Of a stretch of DNA of 64,000 nucleotides, positions 28,822 through 37,659 are shown one piece after another (the stretch's first letter is position 1; each line of letters starts with the position of its first letter). Made by a program: the position numbers and the translations under genes. The DNA is from Methylorubrum salsuginis. GTDB lineage: Bacteria > Pseudomonadota > Alphaproteobacteria > Rhizobiales > Beijerinckiaceae. The stretch lies in contig NZ_FOSV01000002.1 of assembly GCF_900114375.1 (NCBI RefSeq), positions 372,001 to 436,000 on the forward strand, written 5' to 3'. Under the pieces are notes generated by a model that did no database searches, was not told the origin of the DNA, and saw nothing but the letters and a program-made list of their open reading frames with translations.

Positions 28822-29967
28822 TTGACGATCAGAACCATTCACCGCTTCTTCTCGGAAAGCGCATGGATTGAGGGTAGCGCCCTCGCTCAACTCGAAGACC
28901 TCACCCGAACCATCCCGGACCTCGTCGCGCTCGCCGCGATGCCCGACCTGCATCCGGGCAAGTACGGTCCCGTCGGCATGGGCCTGCTGGCGACCGATCT
29001 CCATCCGCCCCTGGTCGGGTCGGATATCGGCTGCGGCATGGGTCTATTCCGCACCGACCTGAAGCTGAAGAAGCTGCGCGCCGACAAGGTCGCCGAGCGT
29101 CTCAAGTCCCTCGACGCGCCTTGGGACGGAGACCGAACCGGGCGCATGGAGGCCGCCGGACTCGCGCCGACGCCCTACGATGTCGGCCTGGGCAGCATCG
29201 GCTCCGGCAACCACTTCTGCGAGCTGCAGGCCGTCCACGAGCTGCGGGACGAGGCGGCCTGCCGGGAGGCGGGGATCGATCCCGACCGGGTCCACCTTCT
29301 CGTCCATTCCGGCTCACGGGCGCTGGGCGCCTCGATCTTGGAAGCCCTGGTCCGGACGGAGGCCGGACCGCTCGCGCCGGGCTCGGAGGCGGGGCAGCTC
29401 TATCGCGCCGCCCACGACCACGCCGTCGCCTGGGCGCGGCTGAACCGGGCGATCATCGCCGAGCGGGCCGGCGAGGCCCTGCGCGGCGCGGTCGAGCCGA
29501 TGGCCGACCTGCCCCACAACTTCCTGGAACCGACGGCGGGCGGCATCCTCCACCGGAAGGGGGCGGCTCCGGCCGATCGGGGATTGGTGCCGATCCCCGG
29601 CTCGCGGGAGACGCTCTCCTATCTCGTGCGCCCGCGCCCCGGAGCGAGCCCGGACGCTCTGGCCTGCCTCGCCCACGGCGCCGGCCGTAAGCACGACCGG
29701 GGCTCGATGCACGGCCGCATCGAGCGGGTGCGTTCGGTGCGGGAGGGGTTGAAGCGCAACCCCTTCGGCGGGCTCGTGGTCTGCGAGGACCGCAACCTGC
29801 TGATCGAGGAGGCGGGCGATGCCTACAAGGCGATCGACCGGGTGATCGACGACCTCGTTCGCTTCGGCCTGGTCGAAGTGGTGGCGACGTTCCGGCCGCT
29901 CGTCACCTTCAAGACGGGCTTGAGCGCGATCGGTCGGCGGGCGGGCGCACAGGAGAGGGGCCGATGA
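28822..29967 (+). CDS. rtcB: RtcB family RNA ligase (PrfH-associated)
   Basis: GTP- and Mn-dependent ligase joining RNA 2',3'-cyclic phosphate or 3'-phosphate ends to 5'-OH. The 381-residue product has the metal-binding signatures SDIGCGMG (about residue 67), GSGNHFCEL, HSGSRALG and the guanylation region AHGAGRKHDRGS near residue 290, with NFLEP between. Shorter than classic RtcB (about 410), as in the PrfH-linked subgroup. The start is a TTG at 28822; no in-frame ATG lies near. Overlaps prfH by four bases, so the pair is coupled. Confidence 0.92.
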   Translation: MTIRTIHRFFSESAWIEGSALAQLEDLTRTIPDLVALAAMPDLHPGKYGPVGMGLLATDLHPPLVGSDIGCGMGLFRTDLKLKKLRADKVAERLKSLDAPWDGDRTGRMEAAGLAPTPYDVGLGSIGSGNHFCELQAVHELRDEAACREAGIDPDRVHLLVHSGSRALGASILEALVRTEAGPLAPGSEAGQLYRAAHDHAVAWARLNRAIIAERAGEALRGAVEPMADLPHNFLEPTAGGILHRKGAAPADRGLVPIPGSRETLSYLVRPRPGASPDALACLAHGAGRKHDRGSMHGRIERVRSVREGLKRNPFGGLVVCEDRNLLIEEAGDAYKAIDRVIDDLVRFGLVEVVATFRPLVTFKTGLSAIGRRAGAQERGR

Positions 29968-30575
29968 GCCTGCAACTCCTGATCACCAGCGGGCGCGGGC
30001 CGGCGGAATGCCGGATCGCGCTGGGCAAGGTCGTGCGGCTGCTGCGCGGCGAGGCGGAGGCGGTGGGCCTCGATCTGTGCGAGATCGCCGGCCCGGTCCA
30101 TCCCCAGGGACACGGGCCGGCTTCGGTCGTGCTCGTCCTGAACGGGCCGGAGGCGGCGCGCGTCGCCGCCGCTTGGTCCGGGACGATCCAGTGGATCGCC
30201 CAGAGTCCCGTGCGCCCGCACCATCGGCGCAAGAACTGGTTCGTCTCGGTCTCGGCCCTGCCGCCGCTCCCGGCGGCCGAGGCGGTGCGGGCGCAGGATG
30301 TGCGGTTCGAGGCGTTTCGGGCGGGCGGCCCCGGCGGGCAGCACCAGAACACGACCGACAGCGCCGTGCGCGCCATCCACGGGCCGACGGGCCTGCGGGT
30401 CATCGCCCGGGAGGAGCGCTCGCAGCACCGCAACCGGGACATCGCCCTGAAGCGGCTCGCCGAACTCGTCGAGATCCGCGCCGCCCTGGAGCGGGGCGCC
30501 CTCCAGGACGAGGCGCAAAGGCGTCACGATGGCCTGGAGCGGGGTAACCCGGTCAGGGTCCTGCGCGGCGCTTGA
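29964..30575 (+). CDS. prfH: peptide chain release factor-like protein PrfH
   Basis: 203-residue relative of RF1/RF2 that keeps the peptidyl-hydrolysis motif GGPGGQHQN (residues 121-129) but lacks the codon-recognition domain. Paired with rtcB through an ATGA overlap. From established work on RtcB2-PrfH pairs, PrfH releases peptide from ribosomes cut in the 16S decoding centre and RtcB re-ligates the RNA, countering ribotoxins such as colicin E3. That role is inferred here by homology and pairing. Confidence 0.92.
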   Translation: MSLQLLITSGRGPAECRIALGKVVRLLRGEAEAVGLDLCEIAGPVHPQGHGPASVVLVLNGPEAARVAAAWSGTIQWIAQSPVRPHHRRKNWFVSVSALPPLPAAEAVRAQDVRFEAFRAGGPGGQHQNTTDSAVRAIHGPTGLRVIAREERSQHRNRDIALKRLAELVEIRAALERGALQDEAQRRHDGLERGNPVRVLRGA

Positions 30576-30597
30576 GGCTGCGGCCCGCGGCCTGAGC

Positions 30598-30695
30598 GGA
30601 TCGTGCCGGATGCCGTATCCGGCACGATCCGCCAGGGGCTCGTGCCGCATCGTCCTTTTCCCGAAAGCCGGAAATCACCTTGAGGGACGAGGCTC
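30598..30695. repeat. extragenic palindromic repeat, family A
   Basis: Contains a perfect GGATCGTGCCGGAT / ATCCGGCACGATCC hairpin with a four-base loop and then a GCATCGTCC...CCGAAAGCCGGAAA module, the same order as at 31861-31963 and 56107-56212. Lies between convergent prfH and cysE. Confidence 0.8.
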
Positions 30696-30714
30696 CGGAG
30701 CCGCGGGTCTGCGA

Positions 30715-31572
30715 TCAGATCCCGCCGGCGATGTCCACGAACTCGCTCATTGCCACGAGCTGGTCCATGGAGCGGGCGGGCTCGGCGCAGCCGGCCGCGC
30801 CGACGACGCGGGCCGGCACGCCGACGACGGTGGTATGGGGCGGCACCGGGCGCAAAACCACGGAGCCGGCGGCCACACGGGCGCAGGCGCCGACCTCGAT
30901 GTTGCCCAGGATCTTGGCGCCCGCGCCGATCATCACGCCGCGGCGGATCTTGGGGTGGCGGTCGCCGCCGTGCTTGCCGGTACCGCCGAGCGTCACCGCG
31001 TGCAGGATCGACACGTCGTCCTCGATCACCGCGGTCGAGCCGACCACGACGCCGGTGGCGTGGTCGAAGAACACGCCGCGGCCGATGCGGGCGGCGGGGT
31101 GGATGTCGGTCTGGAACACCTCCGACGAGCGGCTCTGGAGATAGAGGGCGAGGTCGCGCCGGCCCTGGTGCCAGTACCAATGGGCAAGGCGGTGGGCCTG
31201 GAGGGCGTGGAAGCCCTTGAAGTAGAGCAGCGGCTCGATCGCCCGGGTGGTCGCCGGGTCGCGGTCCATCACGGCGAGGATGTCGGCGCGCATGCTCTGG
31301 CCGATGGTGGGGTCGTCGTTCACCGCTTCGTAGAAGCCGTGGGCGACGAGTTCGGTCGAGAGCGAGGCGTGGCCGAGGCGCGCGGCGACGCGGTGGCCCA
31401 CGGCCGCCTCCAGCGTCGGATGGTTGAGGATCGTGGCAACGAAGAAGGAGGCGAGCTGCGGCTCGTCGCGCAGGACCGCTTCGGCCTCGCTCCGGATCCG
31501 CGTCCAGACCGGATCGACGATGCCGGCGATCGCCTCGCGCCCGACCGGGCTGAGCGACGGACTGGCGGACAT
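30715..31572 (-). CDS. cysE: serine O-acetyltransferase
   Basis: First enzyme of cysteine synthesis: acetylates L-serine with acetyl-CoA. The 285-residue protein has the helical SAT N-terminal domain, RIGRGVFFDHATGVVVG with catalytic His-Asp residues (about residues 164-180), ILHAVTLGGTGK, and left-handed beta-helix hexapeptides. I chose ATG 31572 because GAGGAGG lies just upstream; an ATG 15 codons earlier lacks this. Confidence 0.94.
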   Translation of the reverse strand: MSASPSLSPVGREAIAGIVDPVWTRIRSEAEAVLRDEPQLASFFVATILNHPTLEAAVGHRVAARLGHASLSTELVAHGFYEAVNDDPTIGQSMRADILAVMDRDPATTRAIEPLLYFKGFHALQAHRLAHWYWHQGRRDLALYLQSRSSEVFQTDIHPAARIGRGVFFDHATGVVVGSTAVIEDDVSILHAVTLGGTGKHGGDRHPKIRRGVMIGAGAKILGNIEVGACARVAAGSVVLRPVPPHTTVVGVPARVVGAAGCAEPARSMDQLVAMSEFVDIAGGI

Positions 31573-31860
31573 GCATTCCTCCTCGACGGAAGCGGGTTTT
31601 CGCGCAGGCGAGATCAAATGGCCTGTTCGGCGACTCGCTGAAGGACGATCGCTCTCGCCCGGACGGCGCCTGAGCGAGATCGATCCCTAACGCGGCGCGG
31701 CATGGTCGTACAGCTTGGGTCCGGGGCCGCCCGCATCAAGAGCCCGCGCGTGACAACCCCGCCATCGCTCACAGGAGGCACGGCCGGATATCCGGGGCGA
31801 AGGGGCGCCCGGCGCAGCGGCCTCGGTCGTGCCGAGGCCAAGACCGTTGGGACCTCGACT
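31573..31860. other. intergenic region upstream of cysE
   Basis: Between the cysE start and a family A repeat. Probably holds the cysE promoter on the minus strand. Open frames here have no recognisable product. Confidence 0.35.
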
Positions 31861-31963
31861 GAGAGCGTCGTCCTGGATATCGGATCCAGGACGATGCTCC
31901 CCGTTCTTGGGCCGCATCGTCTTTTTCCGAAAGCCGGAAACCACCTTTCGTGACGGTGCTCTA
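31861..31963. repeat. extragenic palindromic repeat, family A
   Basis: Two modules: an inverted pair GTCGTCCTGGAT / ATCCAGGACGAT, then CGCATCGT...CCGAAAGCCGGAAACCACC, closing with GGTGCTCTAG. Almost identical in its interior to the copy at 56107-56212. Its right end supplies the stop codon of the HTH-shikimate kinase gene. Confidence 0.85.
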
Positions 31964-32860
31964 GGCCGCCGGCCGCTTGCCGCCGTTGTCGGTGCCGCTG
32001 AAGCGCGATTCGATCACCTCGATCAGACGCCCGGCCATCACGTCCACGGGCACGTCGGAGGTGTCCACCACGGCGGAGGCGCGGGCGTAGAGCGGCTCGC
32101 GGCTGAGCAGCACGGCGCGTAGATCCTCCAGCACCGAGGTCGGGTCGCCCTTGCCCTCGACATGGCCCTGATCGCGCACCCGCTGGAGATGCTCCTCGGG
32201 CCGCGCCTTCAGCCAAATGGTGTAGAACGAGGACAGCAGCAGATCGTAGGTCAGCGGCTCGGCGACGATGGAGCCGCCGGTGGCGAGCACCATGGGGCCG
32301 GGATGCTCGGCGAGCTGGCGCAGGGCCTTCTGCTCCAGGCGGCGATAGCCTTCCTGGCCGTAGATCGCGAAGATCTCGCCGACGGACAGGCCGTTCTCGC
32401 GCTCGATCTCGGTGTTCAGCTCGACGAAGCGCCAGCCGAGATGGGCCGCGGCCATGCGGCCGAGGGTCGACTTGCCGGCTCCGCGCAGGCCCACCACCGC
32501 CACGCGGCGGCGCACGACGCGTTTGTCGACGCTGGCCGAACCCGCAAGCGCCGACTTGGCGAGGGCGATCTGGTCGGCACTGGCCTGCTCCAGGAGATCG
32601 CGGACCACGCGCCAGTCGGAAGAGGTCTCCTGGGCCGCCACGAGGTCGTCGAGGCGCATGCCCATGGCGTTGGCCACGCGCCGCAGCAGGATGATCGAGA
32701 CGTTGCCCTGGCCGCCCTCGAGCTGGGCGATGTAGCGCTCGGACAGGCCGGAGGTCTGGGAGAGCAGCTTGCGCGAGAGTCCGCGCACGGTCCGGGCATG
32801 GCGCACCCGCCGGCCCAGCTCGTTCAGGAACTCCGCCTCGTGTTGGGCCGCATCGGTCAT
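31961..32860 (-). CDS. BzdR/BoxR-like regulator: HTH fused to shikimate-kinase fold
   Basis: 299-residue fusion. Residues about 12-75 form an XRE helix-turn-helix (LSRKLLSQTSGLSERYIAQLEGGQGN); residues about 115-290 form a shikimate-kinase-like domain with P-loop VGLRGAGKSTLG and LATGGSIV. This architecture is known from BzdR and BoxR, which bind benzoyl-CoA and control aromatic degradation. No benzoate or box genes lie in the window, so the ligand here is open. Could also retain kinase activity, but I think a sensor role is likelier. Confidence 0.88.
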   Translation of the reverse strand: MTDAAQHEAEFLNELGRRVRHARTVRGLSRKLLSQTSGLSERYIAQLEGGQGNVSIILLRRVANAMGMRLDDLVAAQETSSDWRVVRDLLEQASADQIALAKSALAGSASVDKRVVRRRVAVVGLRGAGKSTLGRMAAAHLGWRFVELNTEIERENGLSVGEIFAIYGQEGYRRLEQKALRQLAEHPGPMVLATGGSIVAEPLTYDLLLSSFYTIWLKARPEEHLQRVRDQGHVEGKGDPTSVLEDLRAVLLSREPLYARASAVVDTSDVPVDVMAGRLIEVIESRFSGTDNGGKRPAA

Positions 32861-33415
32861 GGCCTCAACCCACCTCTCGTCCGAATACCCGACTCATGGT
32901 CCGCTCCATGCGCCCGTAGACCGTGTGCCCAAACCGGTCGCGAATCCCGTGGCGAGGCCTGCCGCAATGCACAGGCCGAATCTCGCAGATGCAGCAAAGC
33001 GAGATTCCCATCTGGCGCGATGGCCATGCCTTCGCAACCCATAGCGCGGGCGTGGCATCCATGCGAACGCGGCGGTGGATAAAATATTTGATGGTTTCTC
33101 CCGCCTGACCGGAACCGACGAGGCCGGTCCCGGCGAGGGACCGCAGCCGATCGGAGAGCCCGATGCCTTCGAAGGGTAGCATCCGAAGGGATCCGACGCG
33201 AAGGCCCGCGACGGTGCGCCGCGCCGCTATCCAGACCGAGACGGGGGCAAGCGGCCTCCGGAGCAGGGCGCGGCAATAGGGGGCCTGCCCGGCGTCGCGA
33301 AGCCGGTGGGGGGCTCCCGCGCATCGGTGCCGGGTGGCCCGGCCGCATCGCCGGGGCGAGGACGGCCGAGTGCGCACGGCGAGCGGTCCGGCCTGAAGGG
33401 CAAGAGACAGACGTT
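32861..33415. other. intergenic region with no recognised gene
   Basis: 555 bases between the BzdR-like regulator start and the sensor kinase stop. Open frames on both strands have no family resemblance. A short AT-rich patch near 33078-33095 (AAAATATTTGATGG) may hold a promoter. No repeat or RNA gene seen. Confidence 0.4.
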
Positions 33416-35707
33416 TCACGGCGCCCCCGCACCGGCCGGCGCCCGCAGGGGCGGCCGCTCGCCTCCCGGCACGTCGCGGGGGAACTCGACTCGCACCGTC
33501 GTGCCCATTCCGGGCTCGCTCTCGACGGCGATGCGGCCCTGCAGCTTCACCGTGACGAGGTTGTGGACGATGTGCATCCCGAGCCCGGTGCTGCCGCGGG
33601 AGCGGGCGGTGGTGAAGAACGGATCGAAGATGCGTCCGAGATTCTCCGGCGGGATGCCGGCGCCGTCATCGGCGACCTCGATCCGTACGAGCGCGCCCGC
33701 AGCCTGGACCCGCACGACGATGCTGCCGGGAGCGGCGGACTTCCTCTCGGCGAAGCCGTGCACCACGGCGTTGGCGACGAGGTTGGTGACGACCTGCGCC
33801 AGCACGCCCGGATAGGTATCGACGGTGAGGCCCGGCGGGCAATCCGGATGGACGCGGTGGCCGCCCTTGCGCAGCATCGGCTGCAGGCTCGTCAGCAACT
33901 CGTCGAGCCACACGTCGAGGGCGAAGCTGCGGCGCTCGTCGCTCGCCCGATCCACGGCGACCTGCTTGAAGCCGTGGACGAGGTCGGCTGCACGGGTCAG
34001 GTTGGAGGCGAGGAGCTGGGCGCCCTCGCCGACGCGGTCGACGAAGTGGGTCAGGCGCGAGCGCGACAGGGTGCCGGCGGCCACCACCGCCTGGAAGGCT
34101 TTCGTCTCGTCGCGCACCAGCGTCGCCGTCGTCAGCGCGATGCCGAGCGGCGTGTTGATCTCGTGCGCCACGCCCGCCACCAGCTGGCCCAGGGAGGCGA
34201 GCTTTTCGGCGCGGATCAGGTCGTCCTGGGCCTGGCGCAGGTCCTGGAGCGCCGCGTCGGCCTGATCCTTGGCCCGGCGCAACGCCCGCTCGCGCCGGCC
34301 GATCTCGGTGACGAAGAAGTGGGTGGCCCGGGCGATGTCGCCGAGCTCGTCCGCCCTCCGCGTGCCGGAGAGCCCGGCCGCCTTCGGGTCGGCGGCCAGC
34401 GCGATCATGTCGCCCTGGAGCTGGCGCAACGGGACCAGGATCGACCGGGCGACGGCGAGGGCCACGACCGCGCCGATCAGCAGGCCGCCCGCCGCCCCGA
34501 CGAGGAGGAGCTGGCGCAGGAACTCGCCGAAGCGGTCGGCATCCTCCAGGGCGATGTCGTTGAGGGCGTTGGCGCTGTCGCTCATCGCCTGGGCCAGGGC
34601 GTCCATCTCGGCGATCATCGCGTTCTGGCGCGTCACGCCCTCGACCGTCGTGGCGAGCCGGGTGCGCCAGCCGTCGATCGCCTCGATCATGTCGCCCTGG
34701 ATCCGCGGCGGGATCGGCAGATGGGCCGCTCGGCCCGCGAGTCGCTCGCCCTCCGCCAGCAGGGCGCTCGCCTCCTGCGGATCGCGCCGGTTCAGGGCCT
34801 CGGCGGTGCGCTGGCCGAGCGTGAGCGCGCTGATGCCGATGTTCTGCGTCGCCTCGCCCGCCTCGTCGGCGGCGATCGCCTGGGCGAGGAGCCGTGTCAC
34901 CTCGTCGTGCAACGCTCGCTGCTCCGACGAGACGACCGTGAGCAGATGTTCGATGCGCCGCGTCAGCGCTCCGTCCGTGTCCCGTCCATCTGTGCGGGCC
35001 GCGAGCAGCGGTGCCAGTGCCGCCGCATCGCCGTCCCGGCCCGACGCTTCCAGGGCTGCTATGAGATCGGCCCCGGCCCGGGCCAGACCGGGAGAGGGCG
35101 CATCGGCGGATTGGCCCGCGACGACGCGTGCCTCGGCAAGGTCGAGGCGCGTCAGGACGACCGATAGGGCGTTGATGCGCGCCACCGTCTCGCGGGCGGT
35201 GCGCAATCGCTCCACCTGCCGGGCCAGCGTCCGGGCGAGGTCGGCATTCGCATCCTGCTGGCGCAGCCGCGCCTGATCGGCCAACGCGATCAGCCGAGCC
35301 GTGCGCCGGACCATCTCGGCGACAAGGTCGTCGTTCTCGCGTGTCACGGCCGCCAGCGCCCGCATCCGCTCGGTCGAGCGGTCGAGCGTCCGTTGCGCCG
35401 AGGCGATCCGCTCGGCCTGGCCCCTGGTGCGGACATCGCTCTTCAGCGCGTCGAGGCCGCGCCGCGCATCGCCGGTGAGCGCGAAGAAGCGCGTCTCCCG
35501 CGCCGCGCGCTCGTCCGGGCGGGCCGCGACATAGGCCTCGCGCTCGGTCCGGGCGACGGTCAGATCGTGGTAGATGCGGACCGCGAGCAAGGCGCCGCTG
35601 CGGGCGCGCTGCTCCTGGGCCAGCAGCACCCAGCCCGCCGCCGCGATGGCCGCGGCGACCAGGATCGGGACACCGCCGACGAGGGCAATCTTCCGCCCGA
35701 CCCGCAT
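33416..35707 (-). CDS. sensor histidine kinase with large periplasmic domain
   Basis: 763-residue membrane kinase. A first membrane segment (about residues 8-28) and a second near residue 370 bracket a long helical sensor region of about 340 residues; HAMP follows at about residue 390, then a coiled coil, a dimerisation domain with the phospho-acceptor in GVAHEINTPLG, and a catalytic ATPase domain with NLVANAVVHGF (N box), DDGAGIP (G1) and GSTGLGMHIV (G2). The ligand is unknown. The OmpR-type regulator gene lies about 0.8 kb upstream on the same strand. Confidence 0.9.
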   Translation of the reverse strand: MRVGRKIALVGGVPILVAAAIAAAGWVLLAQEQRARSGALLAVRIYHDLTVARTEREAYVAARPDERAARETRFFALTGDARRGLDALKSDVRTRGQAERIASAQRTLDRSTERMRALAAVTRENDDLVAEMVRRTARLIALADQARLRQQDANADLARTLARQVERLRTARETVARINALSVVLTRLDLAEARVVAGQSADAPSPGLARAGADLIAALEASGRDGDAAALAPLLAARTDGRDTDGALTRRIEHLLTVVSSEQRALHDEVTRLLAQAIAADEAGEATQNIGISALTLGQRTAEALNRRDPQEASALLAEGERLAGRAAHLPIPPRIQGDMIEAIDGWRTRLATTVEGVTRQNAMIAEMDALAQAMSDSANALNDIALEDADRFGEFLRQLLLVGAAGGLLIGAVVALAVARSILVPLRQLQGDMIALAADPKAAGLSGTRRADELGDIARATHFFVTEIGRRERALRRAKDQADAALQDLRQAQDDLIRAEKLASLGQLVAGVAHEINTPLGIALTTATLVRDETKAFQAVVAAGTLSRSRLTHFVDRVGEGAQLLASNLTRAADLVHGFKQVAVDRASDERRSFALDVWLDELLTSLQPMLRKGGHRVHPDCPPGLTVDTYPGVLAQVVTNLVANAVVHGFAERKSAAPGSIVVRVQAAGALVRIEVADDGAGIPPENLGRIFDPFFTTARSRGSTGLGMHIVHNLVTVKLQGRIAVESEPGMGTTVRVEFPRDVPGGERPPLRAPAGAGAP

Positions 35708-35852
35708 CCTCGACCCGCGCAATGCCCTTCGACGAGCGGTTGACCGATGCGACGGATCGTTGCCGGAAACGCGCGGCGCCACAAGGGCTTCCCGCCGCCC
35801 ACCCCGAACCGTCATCCGCCGGTTCGTCGTGTGGCGATGGGGCCGCCCGCTC

Positions 35853-36062
35853 TCATGCCCGGATCGAGGCGGGGGAGCCGCGCCTGCGCACCGGCGCCGC
35901 GCGGCCGGCCTTGCCGCCGACGGTGCGGCCTTCCTTGCCGGGCGGCACGGAGGGGGCACGCCCGCCCCGCCGGTTCTCCGCGCCGCTGCCGTGCAGGAGA
36001 TCGCGCAGGGCCGCCAGGGTCTCGGGGGCGGCGTCGAGGAGGTCCTTCGAGAAATGCGACAT
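35853..36062 (-). CDS. small basic protein, unknown
   Basis: 69 residues: a leucine-rich helix (MSHFSKDLLDAAPETLAALR) followed by a basic, glycine- and arginine-rich tail. A strong GAGGAGGG ribosome-binding site before the ATG supports translation. Same strand as the sensor kinase and regulator. No family recognised. Confidence 0.45.
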   Translation of the reverse strand: MSHFSKDLLDAAPETLAALRDLLHGSGAENRRGGRAPSVPPGKEGRTVGGKAGRAAPVRRRGSPASIRA

Positions 36063-36072
36063 CGCTCCCTCC

Positions 36073-36345
36073 TCAGCGCCGGGAGAGGGCGATGACGCGC
36101 ACGGGGCGACCCTGCGAGTGGCAGATCGAAGGAAGCGAGGCCCAGGCGTCGGCCGTGCAGGCCGGCCCGATGGCGGCCTCGCCCCTGGCTTCGGCGACCG
36201 TCCTGGGCTCGGCCCTGGCCGGCGGTTCGCTCCAGGTCGCCGTGGCGGACGGGGCCGCCTCGACCGAATCTGCCGCGGCGCGGCCGGCCACCAGACCCGC
36301 CGAGAGCACGGCGCTCACGGCGACGATCGAAATCCATTCCTGCAT
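36073..36345 (-). CDS. small secreted protein, unknown
   Basis: 90 residues: an N-terminal signal peptide (cut near AGRAAADS), a proline- and alanine-rich middle, and a C-terminal motif with two cysteines, an aromatic and RPVRVI (CTADAW...SIC...GRPVRVI). This ending recalls small periplasmic proteins common in rhizobia. A GGGGGG run lies before the ATG as a ribosome-binding site. Located between the regulator and sensor kinase genes. Confidence 0.55.
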   Translation of the reverse strand: MQEWISIVAVSAVLSAGLVAGRAAADSVEAAPSATATWSEPPARAEPRTVAEARGEAAIGPACTADAWASLPSICHSQGRPVRVIALSRR

Positions 36346-36498
36346 GACATCCCCCCGCGGCTCGTGCCGTCGTCGATGGGAGCCTTCTAGGGAGCCCGCA
36401 TGTCCGGGGTTTTTCGTCGTCCGTCACAGGATCACGGGATCGAGAGCCTTCTGTTGCGTCGCCGGGGCACCGACGTAACAATTCGTTAACAGGTGCCC

Positions 36499-37245
36499 TC
36501 AGTCCCCCTCCGGGCGGAAGACGTAGCCGAGGCCCCGCACCGTGCGGATGAAGCGCGGGTTGGCCGGATCGGGCTCGACCTTCTTGCGGATGCGGTTGAT
36601 GCGCACGTCGATCGCCCGGTCGAAGGCGTCCGGGTCGCGGGCGTCGGCGAGGTCGAGCAGGCGCTCGCGGGAGAGCGCGCGCTTCGGATGGTCGGCGAAG
36701 GCCTTGAGCAGATCGAATTCCGAGCGGGTCAGCGGCTGCTCGACGCCGTGGTCGTCGCGCAGGCGCACGGCATCGAGTTCGAGCCACTTCGTCCCGAACC
36801 GCACCCGCCGGGCGGGCGCCTCCGCCGGTTCCGGCGCCTCGGCCCTGGGCGGGGCGGGCGTTCCCTGCGCCCGGCGCAGCACCGAGCGCACCCGGGCGAC
36901 GAGTTCGCGCAATTCGCAGGGCTTGGGCAGATAGTCGTCGGCGCCGAGTTCGAGCCCGACCACCCGGTCGATCGGGCTTGCGGTGGCGGTGAGCATGATG
37001 ATCGGGATGCGGCTGCGCGCCTTCAGATCGCGCACGATCGACAGCCCGTCCTCCTCCGGCATGTTGAGGTCGAGCACGATCAGGGCGGGGGCGCGCTCAG
37101 AGAGATGCGCCCGCAGGGCGCGGCCGCCGTCGCAGAGCGCCACGTCGAAGCCGTGCAGGCGCAGGTAGTCGCCGACCATGGCGCGGGCGTCGGGCTCGTC
37201 GTCCACCACGACGATGTGCGGGCCGGATCCGGCGGTTCCGGTCAT
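36499..37245 (-). CDS. OmpR-family response regulator
   Basis: 248 residues. The receiver domain (about residues 10-125) has acidic VVDDEPDAR, phospho-acceptor Asp in VLDLNMPEEDG, the conserved threonine (MLTATAS) and lysine (YLPKPC). A winged-helix effector follows (about residues 145-245; TRSEFDLLKAF, RAIDVRINRIRKKVE, IRTVRGLGYVF). Likely partner of the sensor kinase at 33416-35707. Confidence 0.93.
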   Translation of the reverse strand: MTGTAGSGPHIVVVDDEPDARAMVGDYLRLHGFDVALCDGGRALRAHLSERAPALIVLDLNMPEEDGLSIVRDLKARSRIPIIMLTATASPIDRVVGLELGADDYLPKPCELRELVARVRSVLRRAQGTPAPPRAEAPEPAEAPARRVRFGTKWLELDAVRLRDDHGVEQPLTRSEFDLLKAFADHPKRALSRERLLDLADARDPDAFDRAIDVRINRIRKKVEPDPANPRFIRTVRGLGYVFRPEGD

Positions 37246-37659
37246 CGTGGCGCGGTTCCGTGAGCCGGCAAGGTTTGAGGGGCCGGAGGGACGACCTGCG
37301 CCATCGGCGTGAAGCTTTCCTCGGTCGAATGTCGGTGTCGCCCGCCCGTTCGGGGACGGTGTTGCAACTCTTTGGCCACCATGCCCGAAGCCTCGACGCT
37401 TGGCGACGCATCCGCGCCGCTCTCGCACAGAAGATCGCTCTCGCATCTCGCGTCCGGCGGACGATCCGGCCGTCTCGACCAATGCTTGGCGCCGCCCTTT
37501 GCCGGTGACATCCGAAGAGCCCGCCCCGCTTTCACCACGGTTCCTTCGCTCAATCGCGGCCTGTCCGGCTCGGTGCGGTCGCGAACCGCGCGCGGGGTAG
37601 GCTAGGGCGAGACGCGGCGGTGGGCCGGCGCCGTCGGAAGGCGCGGCCGAGGGGCGACC
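37246..37659. other. divergent intergenic region
   Basis: 414 bases between the divergently transcribed OmpR-type regulator and the DUF3369 kinase; presumably holds both promoters. No hairpin or conserved element stands out, and the open frames have no plausible product. Confidence 0.4.

Noticed and set aside
32865..33419. 184-codon minus-strand ORF in the gap before the sensor kinase
   Set aside because: No domain, no good ribosome-binding site and composition unlike neighbouring genes.
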